NCBI RefSeq assembly: GCF_003576315.1
Contig: NZ_QWFZ01000006.1
Location: 124,001 to 188,000, forward strand
DNA length: 64,000 nucleotides
Origin: Henriciella mobilis
GTDB taxonomy: Bacteria; Pseudomonadota; Alphaproteobacteria; Caulobacterales; Hyphomonadaceae
Direction: 5' to 3'
Part shown: one piece after another, positions 27,984 to 37,728 of the stretch
Layout of the letters: the number at the start of each line of letters is the position of its first letter
Position numbering within the stretch: the first letter of the stretch is position 1
Position numbers and translations under genes: made by a program
The notes under the pieces: model-generated
What the model saw: only the letters and a program-made list of their open reading frames with translations
Told to the model about the DNA's origin: nothing
Databases searched by the model: none

Positions 27984-28646
27984 TCAGAACCGGTAGGTCA
28001 GGCCGACCTGCACCACCGGATAAAGCTCGAAATCATCGACTTCGTCCTGAAGGTTCTGGCGCTCTTCCTCCAGGGCGGCCTGGAAGTCCGGGTCGTCGGA
28101 CAGCGTGCCGCCGGTCGATGTGAGCGTGATCTCCGGCGAGCCGGACATCATCGCGCCGGCCAGGATCTTGAAGCCCCAGCGGCCATCGCCCTGGAACGTC
28201 GTGTCGAAGCCAAGGCCGGCGAACGGCGCGACATTGTCAGCGTCCGCACCGAGATTGAGCGTGCCGGTCTCGGCACCTGTGAAGGTCCCGTTGCCAACCT
28301 CCACGGTGCCGGTCGGCATGGCGGTGCCTTCAAGCTGCTTGTCACCGAAATAGGCGCCGCCCGTAATCACGAAGCTGTTCGATAAGGGACGCAGGTCGAC
28401 AAAGGCGCCGGCATTGTTGAAATCGAGGTCGGCGTCGTAGTCGATATCGTCATAGGTCTCGTCGACGCCGAAGGAGAGATAGTTCACATTGCCGCGCAGG
28501 CCGAGCCAGCTCGTCACCTCGACCTGCACTTCTGCCGTGCCGCCGGTTGTCCCGCCGCCAAGCCCGATAGCCACATCGGCGCTGGAAGGGGCGGCTGCGA
28601 AAAGGGCAAGTGTTGCGGCTGTCCAGCCAAACTTCTGGATGATCAT
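27984..28646 (-). CDS. secreted outer-membrane-type beta-barrel protein (paralogue B)
   Basis: 220 residues. Signal peptide about 1-23 ending SSADVA. Strand-rich body: VQVEVTSWLGLRGNVNYLSF, FVDLRPLSNSFVITGGAYFG, APFAGLGFDTTF, FKILAGAMMSG and the C-terminal YPVVQVGLTYRF ending in Phe. It aligns over most of its length with paralogue A, pointing to tandem duplication. Similar small barrels are often annotated as porin-like; no substrate is visible. Confidence 0.75.
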   Translation of the reverse strand: MIIQKFGWTAATLALFAAAPSSADVAIGLGGGTTGGTAEVQVEVTSWLGLRGNVNYLSFGVDETYDDIDYDADLDFNNAGAFVDLRPLSNSFVITGGAYFGDKQLEGTAMPTGTVEVGNGTFTGAETGTLNLGADADNVAPFAGLGFDTTFQGDGRWGFKILAGAMMSGSPEITLTSTGGTLSDDPDFQAALEEERQNLQDEVDDFELYPVVQVGLTYRF

Positions 28647-28826
28647 GATGACGGGCTCCTCATTCTGACAAGTGTCCCGGCCGCAATGTGGCGGCCTTTC
28701 GTGACTGGAAGGTTACCTTGATCAGCGACAGCTGCATTGCTGCCGCATTTGCAGGTGACAAACAGGCTGAAGCCAATGGGGCCGGGGCTGCCAGCAGGCG
28801 CATCATCGCCAGAGGAGACCGACGAT

Positions 28827-29249
28827 ATGAAATTCCCAACCCTTGCGGCCCTTGCCGGCCTGTCTGCTACCCTGGCCTTCGGTGCTGTGGCGGAGACCAA
28901 TATGGCGCCCGGCCTCTGGGCCTATGATGCGTCGGCTGCGCTCGGTCCGATCCCGATGCGGGACCAGGGTACGCATTGCGTTGATCCGGACATGTCGGAA
29001 GCCTCCTATGAGAGCCTCTTCAACGACATCAATCCCAATTGCCAGATTACGAACGGGCGCGAAGCTGCGGACGGGTACCACTTCACCCTGGCCTGCTCGG
29101 GCGGACCGGATGGAGAACTGAAAGGCCGGCTTATCGTCAATGCCGATGATGCCACACTCAACGCGACCGGCTGGACAGGCGCCCGCGGCAGCCGTGTGCC
29201 CGTCTTCCTGTCAGCCTCTGCAAGAAAGCTTGCGCCGTCCTGCGGTTAG
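28827..29249 (+). CDS. DUF3617-type periplasmic protein
   Basis: 140 residues from the ATG at 28827 (AGAGGAG upstream). Signal peptide about 1-21 (LAALAGLSATLAFGAVA). The pattern of APGLWAYDAS..., HCVDPDMSE, CQITNGREAADGYHFTLACSG is like DUF3617 proteins, small secreted proteins with one or two disulfides of unknown function. Four cysteines are present, consistent with two pairs. Confidence 0.65.
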   Translation: MKFPTLAALAGLSATLAFGAVAETNMAPGLWAYDASAALGPIPMRDQGTHCVDPDMSEASYESLFNDINPNCQITNGREAADGYHFTLACSGGPDGELKGRLIVNADDATLNATGWTGARGSRVPVFLSASARKLAPSCG

Positions 29250-29347
29250 ACAAGCCCTGCCTGATGGGGCGAGTGCAAAAATTTGCAAAAATAACGCAAG
29301 ATTTTCCAATCTCTGAGGTGGACGATTCGGTCTCCGGTCTTTAAGGG

Positions 29348-29363
29348 ATGGTTGCGCAACCAT
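29348..29363. promoter_or_regulatory. 16-bp palindrome, candidate LacI-family operator
   Basis: ATGGTTGCGCAACCAT is a perfect palindrome with central CG, the usual form of LacI-family operators. It lies 65 bases before zwf, in the promoter region of the Entner-Doudoroff operon. The regulator is not in this window. Confidence 0.6.
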
Positions 29364-29427
29364 TTCGGAAAGTCGGGCGCCAGCGGCTTTGACAGCTTTC
29401 AGCCCGGCCCATACACAATCGGGGCTC

Positions 29428-30897
29428 ATGGCGAAATTTATTCCCGTCGATACGTTCGACATCATCATCTTCGGCGGCACCGGTGACCTGTCCCGGCGCA
29501 AGCTGCTCCCGGCGCTCTACCACCGTTTCGTCGATGGTCAGATCCCAGAAGATTCCCGGCTCGTCGGTGTCTCGCGCTCGGAAATGAGCGACAAGGAATT
29601 CCGCGCCTTCGCAAAGGATGCCTGCCAGGAATCGACTGGCAAGGACTTCGACAGCGAGCAGTGGAAGGCGTTTGAAAAGCTGCTGAAGTACATCGCGATG
29701 GATGCCACCGATCCGGACGCGGACTGGGATACGCTGAAGGCGGCGCTCGGCCAGGATGGGCGCCCGTCGATCTTCTATCTCGCCGTGACGCCGAAAATCT
29801 ATGTCGCGATCTGCGAATCCATCGGCAAGGCCGGCCTGGCGGGCGGCGATGCCCGCGTCGTCCTGGAAAAGCCGATCGGGACCGACCTTGAATCGGCCAA
29901 GGCGATCAATGCCGGTGTCGGCGCGGTCTTCAGCGAGGACCGCATCTACCGGATCGACCATTATCTCGGCAAGGAAACCGTCCAGAACCTGCTCGTGCTG
30001 CGCTTCGGCAATACACTGTTCGAGCCGCTCTGGAACCGCACGGCAATCGACCACATCCAGATCACGGTGTCCGAAAGCGTCGGCGTCGGTGACCGGGCTG
30101 GCTATTACGATACGGCCGGCGCCATCCGCGACATGGTGCAGAACCACCTCCTGCAGCTCCTCTGCCTGATCGCGATGGAGCCGCCAAACTCGATCGAGGC
30201 CGACGAAATCCGCACCGAGAAGATCAAGGTGCTGAACGCGCTGCGCCCGATGGACGCCAAATGCGTTGGCCGCGACACGGTGCGCGCGCAGTACGGGCCG
30301 GGCACGATCGATGGCAAACAGGTGAAGGGCTATCTGGAAGAGCTTGAAAGCGGCGAGAGCCAGACCGAGACCTTCGTGGCCGTCAAGGCCTGGGTCGACA
30401 ATTGGCGCTGGGCGCGCGTGCCTTTCTACCTGCGCACCGGCAAGCGGATGCGCTCGCGCCATTCGGAGATCGTCGTCCAGTTCCGCGAAGCGCCGCACGC
30501 CATGTTCGGCGAGGAGCAGGCCCATTCCAACCGGCTGATCATCCGCCTGCAGCCAGACGAAGGCGTGCAGCTCTACGTCCAGATCAAGGAGCCCGGCCCC
30601 GGCGGGCTGCGCGTCCAGTCGCTGCCCCTGAACCTCTCCTTCGCTGAATCCTTCCAGGTCAGGTATCCTGACGCCTATGAGCGCCTGCTCATGGATGTGG
30701 TGCGCGGCAACCTCGCGCTCTTCATGCGCCGCGAGGAAGTCGAGGAGGCGTGGGAGTGGGTCGATGGCCTGCTGGACGCCTGGGCCGATGCGAAGGTGCC
30801 GATGTACACCTATTCGGCCGGTCTTGAAGATGGCCCGGTCGAAGCCCGCATGCTGCTCAGGGAAGATGACCGCGACTGGTGGAGCAACGGAAAATGA
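29428..30897 (+). CDS. zwf: glucose-6-phosphate 1-dehydrogenase
   Basis: 489 residues from the ATG at 29428. Oxidises glucose-6-phosphate to 6-phosphogluconolactone with NADP. N-terminal dinucleotide motif IIIFGGTGDLSRRKLLPALY and the substrate-binding RIDHYLGKE near residues 174-182, both diagnostic. First gene of zwf-edd-glk-eda; its stop overlaps the edd start (ATGA). A palindromic operator lies just upstream. Confidence 0.97.
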   Translation: MAKFIPVDTFDIIIFGGTGDLSRRKLLPALYHRFVDGQIPEDSRLVGVSRSEMSDKEFRAFAKDACQESTGKDFDSEQWKAFEKLLKYIAMDATDPDADWDTLKAALGQDGRPSIFYLAVTPKIYVAICESIGKAGLAGGDARVVLEKPIGTDLESAKAINAGVGAVFSEDRIYRIDHYLGKETVQNLLVLRFGNTLFEPLWNRTAIDHIQITVSESVGVGDRAGYYDTAGAIRDMVQNHLLQLLCLIAMEPPNSIEADEIRTEKIKVLNALRPMDAKCVGRDTVRAQYGPGTIDGKQVKGYLEELESGESQTETFVAVKAWVDNWRWARVPFYLRTGKRMRSRHSEIVVQFREAPHAMFGEEQAHSNRLIIRLQPDEGVQLYVQIKEPGPGGLRVQSLPLNLSFAESFQVRYPDAYERLLMDVVRGNLALFMRREEVEEAWEWVDGLLDAWADAKVPMYTYSAGLEDGPVEARMLLREDDRDWWSNGK

Positions 30898-32726
30898 CAA
30901 CACTGCACCCGAAACTGAAAGAGGTCACCGAGCGGATCGAGGCGCGCTCGAAGGAGACCCGCGCTGCCTATCTGGAGCTGATCCGGGGCCGTAAACCGGA
31001 CGGGTTTGCCCGCCAGAAGCTCGCCGATGGCAACCTTGCCCACGCTTCGGCTGGCTGCGCGGTGATGGACAAGACGCAGCTGCTTGGCGCGAGCTGGCCG
31101 AATATCGGGGTCATCACCGCCTATAATGACATGCTCTCGGCGCATGCGCCTTATGAGCACTATCCCGAGATTCTCCGTGACGAGGCCCGCAAGGTGAATG
31201 CGACCGCGCAGGTCGCGGGCGGCGTGCCGGCTATGTGCGATGGCGTGACCCAGGGCCAGCAGGGCATGGAGCTGTCGCTCTTCTCGCGTGACGTGATCGC
31301 GCTCGCCTCCGGTGTGTCGCTCAGCCACGACATGTTCGATGGCGCGCTGCATCTCGGCATCTGTGACAAGATCGTCCCGGGCCTGATGATCGCCGCGCTG
31401 CGCTTTGGTTGGCTGCCGCATGTCTTCGTGCCCGGCGGACCGATGCCGTCCGGCCTGCCAAACCCGGAAAAGCAGCGCATCCGTCAGGAATATGCGCTCG
31501 GCAAGGTTGGCCGCGATGCGCTGCTCAAGGCCGAGTCCGAGAGTTATCACAGCCCCGGCACCTGCACCTTCTATGGGACGGCCAATTCCAATCAGATGCT
31601 GATGGAAGTGATGGGCCTGCACATTCCGGGGGCCGCCTTCGAGAATCCGGGCACGCCGCTGCGCGAAGCGCTGACCCGCGCCGCGGTTCGCCGTGTTGTC
31701 GAGCTGACCGTCAAGCGCGACTACACGCCGATGGGCGAGATGATCGACGCCCGCAGCTGGGTCAATGCCATGGTCGGCCTGATGGCAACCGGCGGATCGA
31801 CCAATCATGCCCTGCACATTCCTGCCATGGCAGCGGCCTCGGGCTACCAGATCACGCTTGAGGATTTCGAGGATGTCAGCGCGGTGACCCCGCTGCTTTG
31901 CCGCATCTATCCCAATGGTCCGGCCGATGTGAACCACTTCCAGGCCGCTGGCGGGATGAGCTTCGTGATGAAGGAGCTGCTCGAGGCCGGCCTGCTCAAC
32001 GGGGAGGCGAAGGGCGTCATGGGCCCGCTTTCCGAACATGCGAAAGAGCCGTGGCTGAAGGATGGCGAACTGGCTTTCCGTAACGCGCCTGAGAAGAGCG
32101 GCGATCTCGACATCGTCCGCCCGGCCTCGGACCCGTTCCAGCCCGAAGGCGGCCTGCGCATGCTGGACGGCCCGCTCGGACGCGGCGTTATCAAGGTCTC
32201 CTCGGTCAAGCCGGACCGGATGGTGATCGAAGCCCCGGCCCGCGTCTTCGACACGCAGGAGGCCCTCAAGGAGGCCTTCAAGAATGGCGAGCTGGACCGG
32301 GATGTTGTCGCCGTCGTCCGCTTCCAGGGACCGGCCGCCAATGGCATGCCGGAACTGCACGCCCTGTCGCCAGCGCTCGGCGCCCTGCAGGACAAGGGTT
32401 TCCGCGTCGCACTCGTCACCGACGGGCGGATGTCGGGTGCAAGCGGCAAGATCCCGGCGGCGATCCATGTCGGCCCGGAAGCGGCCCGTGGCGGGGCCCT
32501 GGCGCGGGTGCAGGATGGTGATGTCATCCGCCTCGATGCCGAAACCGGCCGTCTCGACATTCAGGTGCCTGAAGACGAATTCAAGGCGCGTGAACCTGCT
32601 GTCTACCGGCCGAACATCCTCGGGCAGGGGCTGGGCCGAGAGATGTTCGCGGCCTTCCGGGATAATGCCGGTCGCCCGGAGTCGGGTGGCAGCCTGTTTG
32701 ACTTTTTCATGCCAGCCGGGGGCTGA
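30894..32726 (+). CDS. edd: phosphogluconate dehydratase
   Basis: 610 residues from the ATG at 30894, overlapping the zwf stop. Dehydrates 6-phosphogluconate to KDPG. Features of the IlvD/Edd family: [40 protein letters not shown] with an Fe-S cysteine, [25 protein letters not shown] and MTGMSGASGK-like [20 protein letters not shown]. Length is normal for Edd and longer than IlvD, and the neighbours confirm the role. Confidence 0.97.
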   Translation: MTTLHPKLKEVTERIEARSKETRAAYLELIRGRKPDGFARQKLADGNLAHASAGCAVMDKTQLLGASWPNIGVITAYNDMLSAHAPYEHYPEILRDEARKVNATAQVAGGVPAMCDGVTQGQQGMELSLFSRDVIALASGVSLSHDMFDGALHLGICDKIVPGLMIAALRFGWLPHVFVPGGPMPSGLPNPEKQRIRQEYALGKVGRDALLKAESESYHSPGTCTFYGTANSNQMLMEVMGLHIPGAAFENPGTPLREALTRAAVRRVVELTVKRDYTPMGEMIDARSWVNAMVGLMATGGSTNHALHIPAMAAASGYQITLEDFEDVSAVTPLLCRIYPNGPADVNHFQAAGGMSFVMKELLEAGLLNGEAKGVMGPLSEHAKEPWLKDGELAFRNAPEKSGDLDIVRPASDPFQPEGGLRMLDGPLGRGVIKVSSVKPDRMVIEAPARVFDTQEALKEAFKNGELDRDVVAVVRFQGPAANGMPELHALSPALGALQDKGFRVALVTDGRMSGASGKIPAAIHVGPEAARGGALARVQDGDVIRLDAETGRLDIQVPEDEFKAREPAVYRPNILGQGLGREMFAAFRDNAGRPESGGSLFDFFMPAGG

Positions 32727-32731
32727 GGCTC

Positions 32732-33712
32732 ATGTCTGAACCCGTACTGGTCGGCGATATCGGCGGCACCAATGTCCGCTTTGCGCTCGCGCGCCGCGGC
32801 TTTGCCGGACACTGCACTGTCTCGGATATCTCCGTCATGCCGGGTGATGATTTCGAGACTTTCGACGAGGCGCTGAATGTCTACATTCGGCAACTTGGAT
32901 CGCGTACGCCGCCACAGGCGCTGATTGCGCTGGCCGGGCCGGTCGATGAAGGCAAGGTGCAGCTGACCAATCGCGACTGGATTGTCGATGCCAGGCGGCT
33001 TGAGGCCAATACCGGGCTGAAGCGTGTGCGGCTGGTCAATGACTATGCGGCCATGGCCCGTGCGATCCCGGAATTGCCCGAAAGTGACTTCCAGCTGCTC
33101 CAGAAAGGCGACTGCGACGAAGAGGACCGCGACCCGATCCTCGTCTGCGGCCCCGGAACGGGCGTCGGCATGGCCACGCTGATCCCTGTCGGCAACCAGG
33201 GCTGGAAAGTTCTGACCGGCGAAGGCGGGCATGCAGCGTTTGCCCCTTATGACGACCGTGAATGGGCGCTTGCGAAGAAGCTGCACGAAACGCATGGCTA
33301 TGTCTCGCGCGAGCTCGTCCTGTCAGGCTCGGGGCTCAATGCGGTTCACAAGGCCCTGTGCGAGATTGACGGCGTGGCCTGGGAAGAGCTTCCGCCGCAA
33401 GAGATCATGGACCGCGCGCTGAAGGGCGACCGCATCTGCCGCGACATCTGCGAAATCCGCGCACGCGGCACGCTGTATTTCGTTGGCGATGCCGCACTGA
33501 TGAACGGCACGCGCGGCGGGGTCGTGATCACCGGCGGCGTTGCCGAGCGGCTGGCAGACTGGATCGCCGCCCCTGAAGCGCTCGAGCGCTTCAATACGCG
33601 CGGGCCGATGAGCAAATACATGACACCCATACCCATCCGGCTCTTGCTCTCTGGCGAGGCCGCGTTAGTGGGGGCAGCAGCGCTGCATTTCGACGAAGGG
33701 GCTGCAGGATGA
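32732..33712 (+). CDS. glk: glucokinase
   Basis: 326 residues. Phosphorylates glucose to glucose-6-phosphate with ATP. The N-terminal phosphate motif GDIGGTNVRFALARRG, LIALAGPVDEGKVQLTNRDW, CGPGTGVGMATLIP and GEGGHAAFAP are those of the bacterial Glk family (ROK-unrelated hexokinase fold). It feeds zwf in the same operon; it begins 5 bases after edd and overlaps eda by 4 bases. Confidence 0.96.
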   Translation: MSEPVLVGDIGGTNVRFALARRGFAGHCTVSDISVMPGDDFETFDEALNVYIRQLGSRTPPQALIALAGPVDEGKVQLTNRDWIVDARRLEANTGLKRVRLVNDYAAMARAIPELPESDFQLLQKGDCDEEDRDPILVCGPGTGVGMATLIPVGNQGWKVLTGEGGHAAFAPYDDREWALAKKLHETHGYVSRELVLSGSGLNAVHKALCEIDGVAWEELPPQEIMDRALKGDRICRDICEIRARGTLYFVGDAALMNGTRGGVVITGGVAERLADWIAAPEALERFNTRGPMSKYMTPIPIRLLLSGEAALVGAAALHFDEGAAG

Positions 33713-34350
33713 AAACGATGACCGCCTTTCGCGCCGCGATCGAGAAGGCGCCTATTGTGCCGGTTCTCACCGTGTACGAAGCCGACCATGCCGAACCGCT
33801 GGCCGAAGCCCTCGCCAAAGGCGGCCTGACCGCTGTCGAGGTCACGTTGCGCACGCCGGCCGCGCTGGACGTCATCCGGATCATGGGCGAGGCCCAGCCG
33901 GACTTGCTGGTCGGCGCCGGTACGATCATTTCCGAAGGCGATGTCGATGCGGCGCTTAAAGCCGGCTCGGACTTCCTCGTCACGCCGGGCACCTCGCCCC
34001 TCCTTCTGGATGCGCTTGGCAATCATGACGGTGTCATCCTGCCGGGTGTCTCCACCACCAGTGAGGCCATGGCCCGGTTCGATGAAGGCTATGGCGTGAT
34101 GAAATTCTTCCCGGCCGAAGCGGCTGGCGGCGCGAATTTCCTGAAGTCGCTGTCTGGCCCGCTGCCACATATGGATTTCATGCCGACCGGTGGCATCACG
34201 CCCCGCAACGCTGGCGACTATCTCTCGCTTCCCAATGTCATAGCGGTCGGCGGTTCATGGCTTGCGACCAAGGACGAGATGGCGAAAGGCGACTGGGCGG
34301 CGATCGTTGAAAAGGCGAAAGACGCGGTCAGGATTGGCCGCGGGGCCTGA
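33709..34350 (+). CDS. eda: KDPG aldolase
   Basis: 213 residues. Splits 2-keto-3-deoxy-6-phosphogluconate into pyruvate and glyceraldehyde-3-phosphate. Visible: IVPVLTVYEADHAEPLAEAL, GGLTAVEVTLRTPAALDVI with the proton-transfer glutamate, VGAGTIIS, and the Schiff-base lysine in GVMKFFPAEAAGG. Last gene of the Entner-Doudoroff operon. Its stop abuts, with no gap, the stop of the convergent DMT transporter gene. Confidence 0.97.
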   Translation: MKTMTAFRAAIEKAPIVPVLTVYEADHAEPLAEALAKGGLTAVEVTLRTPAALDVIRIMGEAQPDLLVGAGTIISEGDVDAALKAGSDFLVTPGTSPLLLDALGNHDGVILPGVSTTSEAMARFDEGYGVMKFFPAEAAGGANFLKSLSGPLPHMDFMPTGGITPRNAGDYLSLPNVIAVGGSWLATKDEMAKGDWAAIVEKAKDAVRIGRGA

Positions 34351-35271
34351 TCATTCCGGAAGGTCGCTGGCGGGCAGTCCGGTTTCCCGCCGCGTGCGGA
34401 ACCGCCCCTGAAACGCGACAATCAGGCAGCTGGCAATGATGATCGCCGCGCCGGCCCAGAGCGTCCAGCCCGGCCATTCGTCGAAAAAGGCGAGGCCGAA
34501 AATCGCACTCCAGATGAGGGCCGTGTATTCCAGAGGGGCGAGCTGCTGGGCCGGCGCGCGGGCATAGGCCAGCGTCATCAGGAACCAGACCGAGTAGCCG
34601 AGCACGCCAAGCACCAGGAAAAGCGGGATCGAGGCGAGCGCCGGGAATCCGAACAGGCCGACCGTCACCGGAAGCATTGCAATGGCGGGCACGACATTGG
34701 TGAACATGGCGATCGTGGTCGCGTCTTCCTTCGTGGCGCGCATGCGCAGCAGGACGAGGACGAAAGCATAGCCGACGGTGGATGAGAACAGTGCGACAAG
34801 GCCAAGCGTACGATTGGTCTCGCCCGGCGTTACGCCCAGTCCGCCCGGCTCCCAGACGGCGAGCGCCACCCCACCAAAGCCGAGCAGTGTGGCACCGACA
34901 GTGATCAGGCTGATCTTCTCCCCGATCATGACCCGCGCGACAGGCGCGACCAGCAGGGCAGCGGTAAAGCCGAGCGCGGTTGCTTCCGCCAGTCTCAGCT
35001 GGGTCAGCGCGTAGAAGAAGGTGAAGGCGCAGAACAGCTGCAGGAGGCCCCGCATCGTGTGAAACCGGATGGCCTCGCCCGATGGCGCCGGGCGGCGCTT
35101 GGCGCGGAACACGGCGAAGGCGAGAATGCCGCCGAACAGGAAGCGCCAGGCCAGCAGATGGTGCAGGCCTGCGCCCGGCGCGACGCCCTTCACCAGCGCG
35201 TCGATGCCACTGCCCATGGCAATGGCGATGACGGCGATCAGGAGCGGCGCGGAGAGAAGGCGGGCGAACAT
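34351..35271 (-). CDS. EamA/DMT-superfamily transporter
   Basis: 306 residues with about ten hydrophobic helices in two EamA repeats (about 5-135 and 150-290), each with the conserved opening (MGSGIDALVKGVAPG and LVALFSSTVGYAFVLVLLRM) and PVARVMIGEKI / ARAPAQQLAPLEYTALIWSA ends. Inner-membrane metabolite exporter of unknown substrate. It could be unrelated to the convergent sugar operon. Confidence 0.88.
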   Translation of the reverse strand: MFARLLSAPLLIAVIAIAMGSGIDALVKGVAPGAGLHHLLAWRFLFGGILAFAVFRAKRRPAPSGEAIRFHTMRGLLQLFCAFTFFYALTQLRLAEATALGFTAALLVAPVARVMIGEKISLITVGATLLGFGGVALAVWEPGGLGVTPGETNRTLGLVALFSSTVGYAFVLVLLRMRATKEDATTIAMFTNVVPAIAMLPVTVGLFGFPALASIPLFLVLGVLGYSVWFLMTLAYARAPAQQLAPLEYTALIWSAIFGLAFFDEWPGWTLWAGAAIIIASCLIVAFQGRFRTRRETGLPASDLPE

Positions 35272-35342
35272 CCGGCGGACATAGCGCCGAGTCCGGACGG
35301 GCGGAAGAGCCGATCAGCGGCACGGCCCGCCTATCGCGAACC

Positions 35343-36362
35343 TCAGGAGGTGATGCTGGCAGCCTTGGCCGGCGTCAGGCTTTCGCGGACCTCAGCGGCA
35401 ATCTCATAGGATCGCATACGCTTGTCCTCATCAAAGATGTGGGAGGCAAGGATCAGCTCGTCAGCACCCGTCTCGTCGATGAAGGCCTGGACCTTCCGCT
35501 TCACCGTCTCGGGCGACCCGATGGCCGAGCAGCTCAGAACCTGATCGAGCATCACGCGCTCATGCGGCTGGATCTCTGCATCGAAAGACGGATCGGGCGG
35601 GGCCAGCCGGGTTGGCGTGCCGCGCCGCAGGTTTACGAAAGTCCGCCGCAGGGATGAGGCGATATGGTCGGCCTCGGCGTCCGTTTCAGCGGCGATCATG
35701 TTGTAGCCGAGCATGACATAGGGCTGCTTGAGCTGCTCTGATGGCTGGAAGGTCTGCCGGTAGATCGAGACGGCCTGCTTCATCATGCCTGGCGCAAAGT
35801 GCGAGGCAAAAGCATAGGGCAGGCCGAGATGCGCAGCGAGCTGGGCGCCAAAGGTCGACGAGCCGAGAATCCAGAGCGGGATTTTCGTACCGGCGCCCGG
35901 AACGGCCTTTACGCGCTGGCCGGGCTGGACATCGTCGAGCCAGGCCTGCAACTCGACAACCTCCTTGGGGAACCGGTCCTCGCCGCCGACCAGTGTCCGG
36001 CGCAGGGCGTGCGCAACGGCCTGGTCCCCGCCCGGCGCGCGTCCGAGCCCCAGATCGATGCGCCCCGGATAGATGGCTTCAAGGGTCCCGAACTGTTCGG
36101 CCACCATGATCGGCGCGTGGTTGGGCAGCATGATCCCGCCAGCGCCGAGGCGGATGCGCTCGGTGTCCTGTCCGGCATGCGCGATCATCACGGCCGTCGC
36201 GGCACTGGCGATGCCGGGCATGTTGTGGTGTTCAGCGAGCCAGTAGCGATTGTAGCCGGTCCGGTCTGCATGCGTGGCAAGCCGGCGGGCGCGGGCCAGC
36301 GCGTCCTGGGCATCGCTGCCTTCGACAATGGGGGCGAGGTCGAGAATGGAGAAGGGTATCAT
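35343..36362 (-). CDS. LLM-class flavin-dependent oxidoreductase
   Basis: 339 residues with the bacterial luciferase-like TIM-barrel pattern: [59 protein letters not shown] and [15 protein letters not shown]. These are the FMN-binding and substrate features of the luciferase-like monooxygenase family (MsnO8/YceI-like group). Oxidises an unknown substrate with FMNH2 or F420-type chemistry; FMN is likely here. Confidence 0.88.
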   Translation of the reverse strand: MIPFSILDLAPIVEGSDAQDALARARRLATHADRTGYNRYWLAEHHNMPGIASAATAVMIAHAGQDTERIRLGAGGIMLPNHAPIMVAEQFGTLEAIYPGRIDLGLGRAPGGDQAVAHALRRTLVGGEDRFPKEVVELQAWLDDVQPGQRVKAVPGAGTKIPLWILGSSTFGAQLAAHLGLPYAFASHFAPGMMKQAVSIYRQTFQPSEQLKQPYVMLGYNMIAAETDAEADHIASSLRRTFVNLRRGTPTRLAPPDPSFDAEIQPHERVMLDQVLSCSAIGSPETVKRKVQAFIDETGADELILASHIFDEDKRMRSYEIAAEVRESLTPAKAASITS

Positions 36363-36426
36363 GCGCGTCTATCTATGCACGCGCGGGCCGGTTCTCAATC
36401 GTGAAACTGGCCGGTTGGGCGAAACT

Positions 36427-37215
36427 TCAGGCTGCGCTCTTTGTGGTGGTCTTCGGCTTCCGGGCGCTGGCAACCTTGTTACGGCCCGTGTTTTTCGCCT
36501 GGTACAGCATGGCATCAGCCTCTTCCAGGCAGGCTTCAAGGCTGCGATTGGCCTGCAGCGGTGCGACGCCGAAGCTTGCCGTGACAATGGCCGAACGGTC
36601 CTTATAGGACATCTTCGTCTTTTCGATGCGGCGGCGCAGCCTGTCGCAGACAGATTCGGCCTGCTCGAGGGTCAGGTTGCTCAACAGGATCACGAACTCC
36701 TCGCCGCCCCACCGGCCAAGCCTGTCGAAGGGCCCGCGCAGTTCGGTATGGCTGATGCTGGCGATCTCGGTCAGAACCTTGTCGCCGAAGGCATGGCCGT
36801 ACATGTCGTTGAACTGCTTGAAGTGGTCGAGGTCGAACAGCGCGATGGCTGCAGTGTGCTTGGTGCGCTCCATGCGGGCCAGTTCTTCATGCGCCAGCTT
36901 TTCGAAGGAGCGGCGATTGAGCAGCCCGGTCAACGGGTCGGTCGACGCCATGGCTCGAAGCGTCATCTGGTAGCGGTCGGACCGGAACTGGTTTTGCGCT
37001 GCCAGCGCGCCCATCGGTCCGGCGACGCATGTCGCAATCAGGACGGTCGTGGAGATGAACTCGTGATTGTCCGAAGGGACATGGCCGTATTCAGCGATGA
37101 GAACAGCGAAAATCGTCGCCAGCGAAAGTGCCGCCGTCAGCACAAACACGAAAAAGGTGATGGCGCGAACCATCGCGCCAGATCCCGCTTCGAGAAGTTT
37201 GTATTCCCGTTCCAT
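36427..37215 (-). CDS. membrane-bound diguanylate cyclase (GGDEF)
   Basis: 262 residues. One or two N-terminal membrane helices (about 12-35 and 50-70), then a GGDEF domain: DPLTGLLNRRSFEKLAHEEL, ALFDLDHFKQFNDMYGHAFG and the active-site RWGGEEFVILL. Converts two GTP to cyclic-di-GMP. The GGEEF version is fully active in known enzymes. The autoinhibitory I-site RxxD is not evident just before the motif. A c-di-GMP receptor candidate (TipF-like) is encoded at 55.7 kb. Confidence 0.92.
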   Translation of the reverse strand: MEREYKLLEAGSGAMVRAITFFVFVLTAALSLATIFAVLIAEYGHVPSDNHEFISTTVLIATCVAGPMGALAAQNQFRSDRYQMTLRAMASTDPLTGLLNRRSFEKLAHEELARMERTKHTAAIALFDLDHFKQFNDMYGHAFGDKVLTEIASISHTELRGPFDRLGRWGGEEFVILLSNLTLEQAESVCDRLRRRIEKTKMSYKDRSAIVTASFGVAPLQANRSLEACLEEADAMLYQAKNTGRNKVASARKPKTTTKSAA

Positions 37216-37273
37216 GCGCCCTTTCTAGCAGTCGAATGCGAAAATCTGCGTAAGGCAGTTTCGAAAATTTCAT

Positions 37274-37726
37274 CTAATTTGGCCGGGATGGCATCAGGCG
37301 CAGGGGCAGGCGGGCCCGGCGGGCGTCTTTTTGACCGCTGGTATTATCCTCGTGCAGGACGAGTACTGCGGCTGTCGGCGTGTCGACTTCAAAGTCCAGT
37401 GCGCCGGTGAAACCGACCGGATCGGTGGTCATCCAGTTTCCGGTCGACTGGGCGATGCTTTCAGCAAGGACCCGTCCATCGTTTGTGCGCAACTCGATCG
37501 GAAAACTGCCCTCGAAATACCAAGGGCCGGGCACAGATCCGGACAGCTTGAGCGGGGTCCTGATTTCGGCGTTTGGGGCAGGCGCATCGATTTGCATGCC
37601 GTCCGGAAGACTTGGTTCGCGCACAGTTTCATCCGAAGGCGTGACAGGGCTGCTGGAAGGGGGAGATTCCCCTGAGCAGGCCACACAGACAGCAGCAAGC
37701 GCAGTCAGTGAAAGGCGGAGGGGCAT
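37274..37726 (-). CDS. Gmad2 Ig-like domain lipoprotein
   Basis: 150 residues from the ATG at 37726 (AGAGGA upstream). A signal sequence leads to LAAVCVACSGES, a possible lipobox with the modified Cys near 18. After a Pro/Ser-rich linker comes a domain matching the Gmad2 immunoglobulin-like family: IDAPAPNAEIRTPLKLSGSV, GPWYFEGSFPIELRTNDGRV, and TGNWMTT then GALDFEVDTPTAAVLVLHED. Gmad2 domains occur in periplasmic and sporulation proteins; role here unknown. It lies 2 bases after the VOC gene. Confidence 0.8.
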   Translation of the reverse strand: MPLRLSLTALAAVCVACSGESPPSSSPVTPSDETVREPSLPDGMQIDAPAPNAEIRTPLKLSGSVPGPWYFEGSFPIELRTNDGRVLAESIAQSTGNWMTTDPVGFTGALDFEVDTPTAAVLVLHEDNTSGQKDARRARLPLRLMPSRPN

Positions 37727-37728
37727 TT

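Noticed and set aside
30810-32468. 552-codon antisense frame over edd
   Set aside because: Shadow of a well-supported gene; Arg/His-rich composition typical of antisense reading in high-GC DNA.
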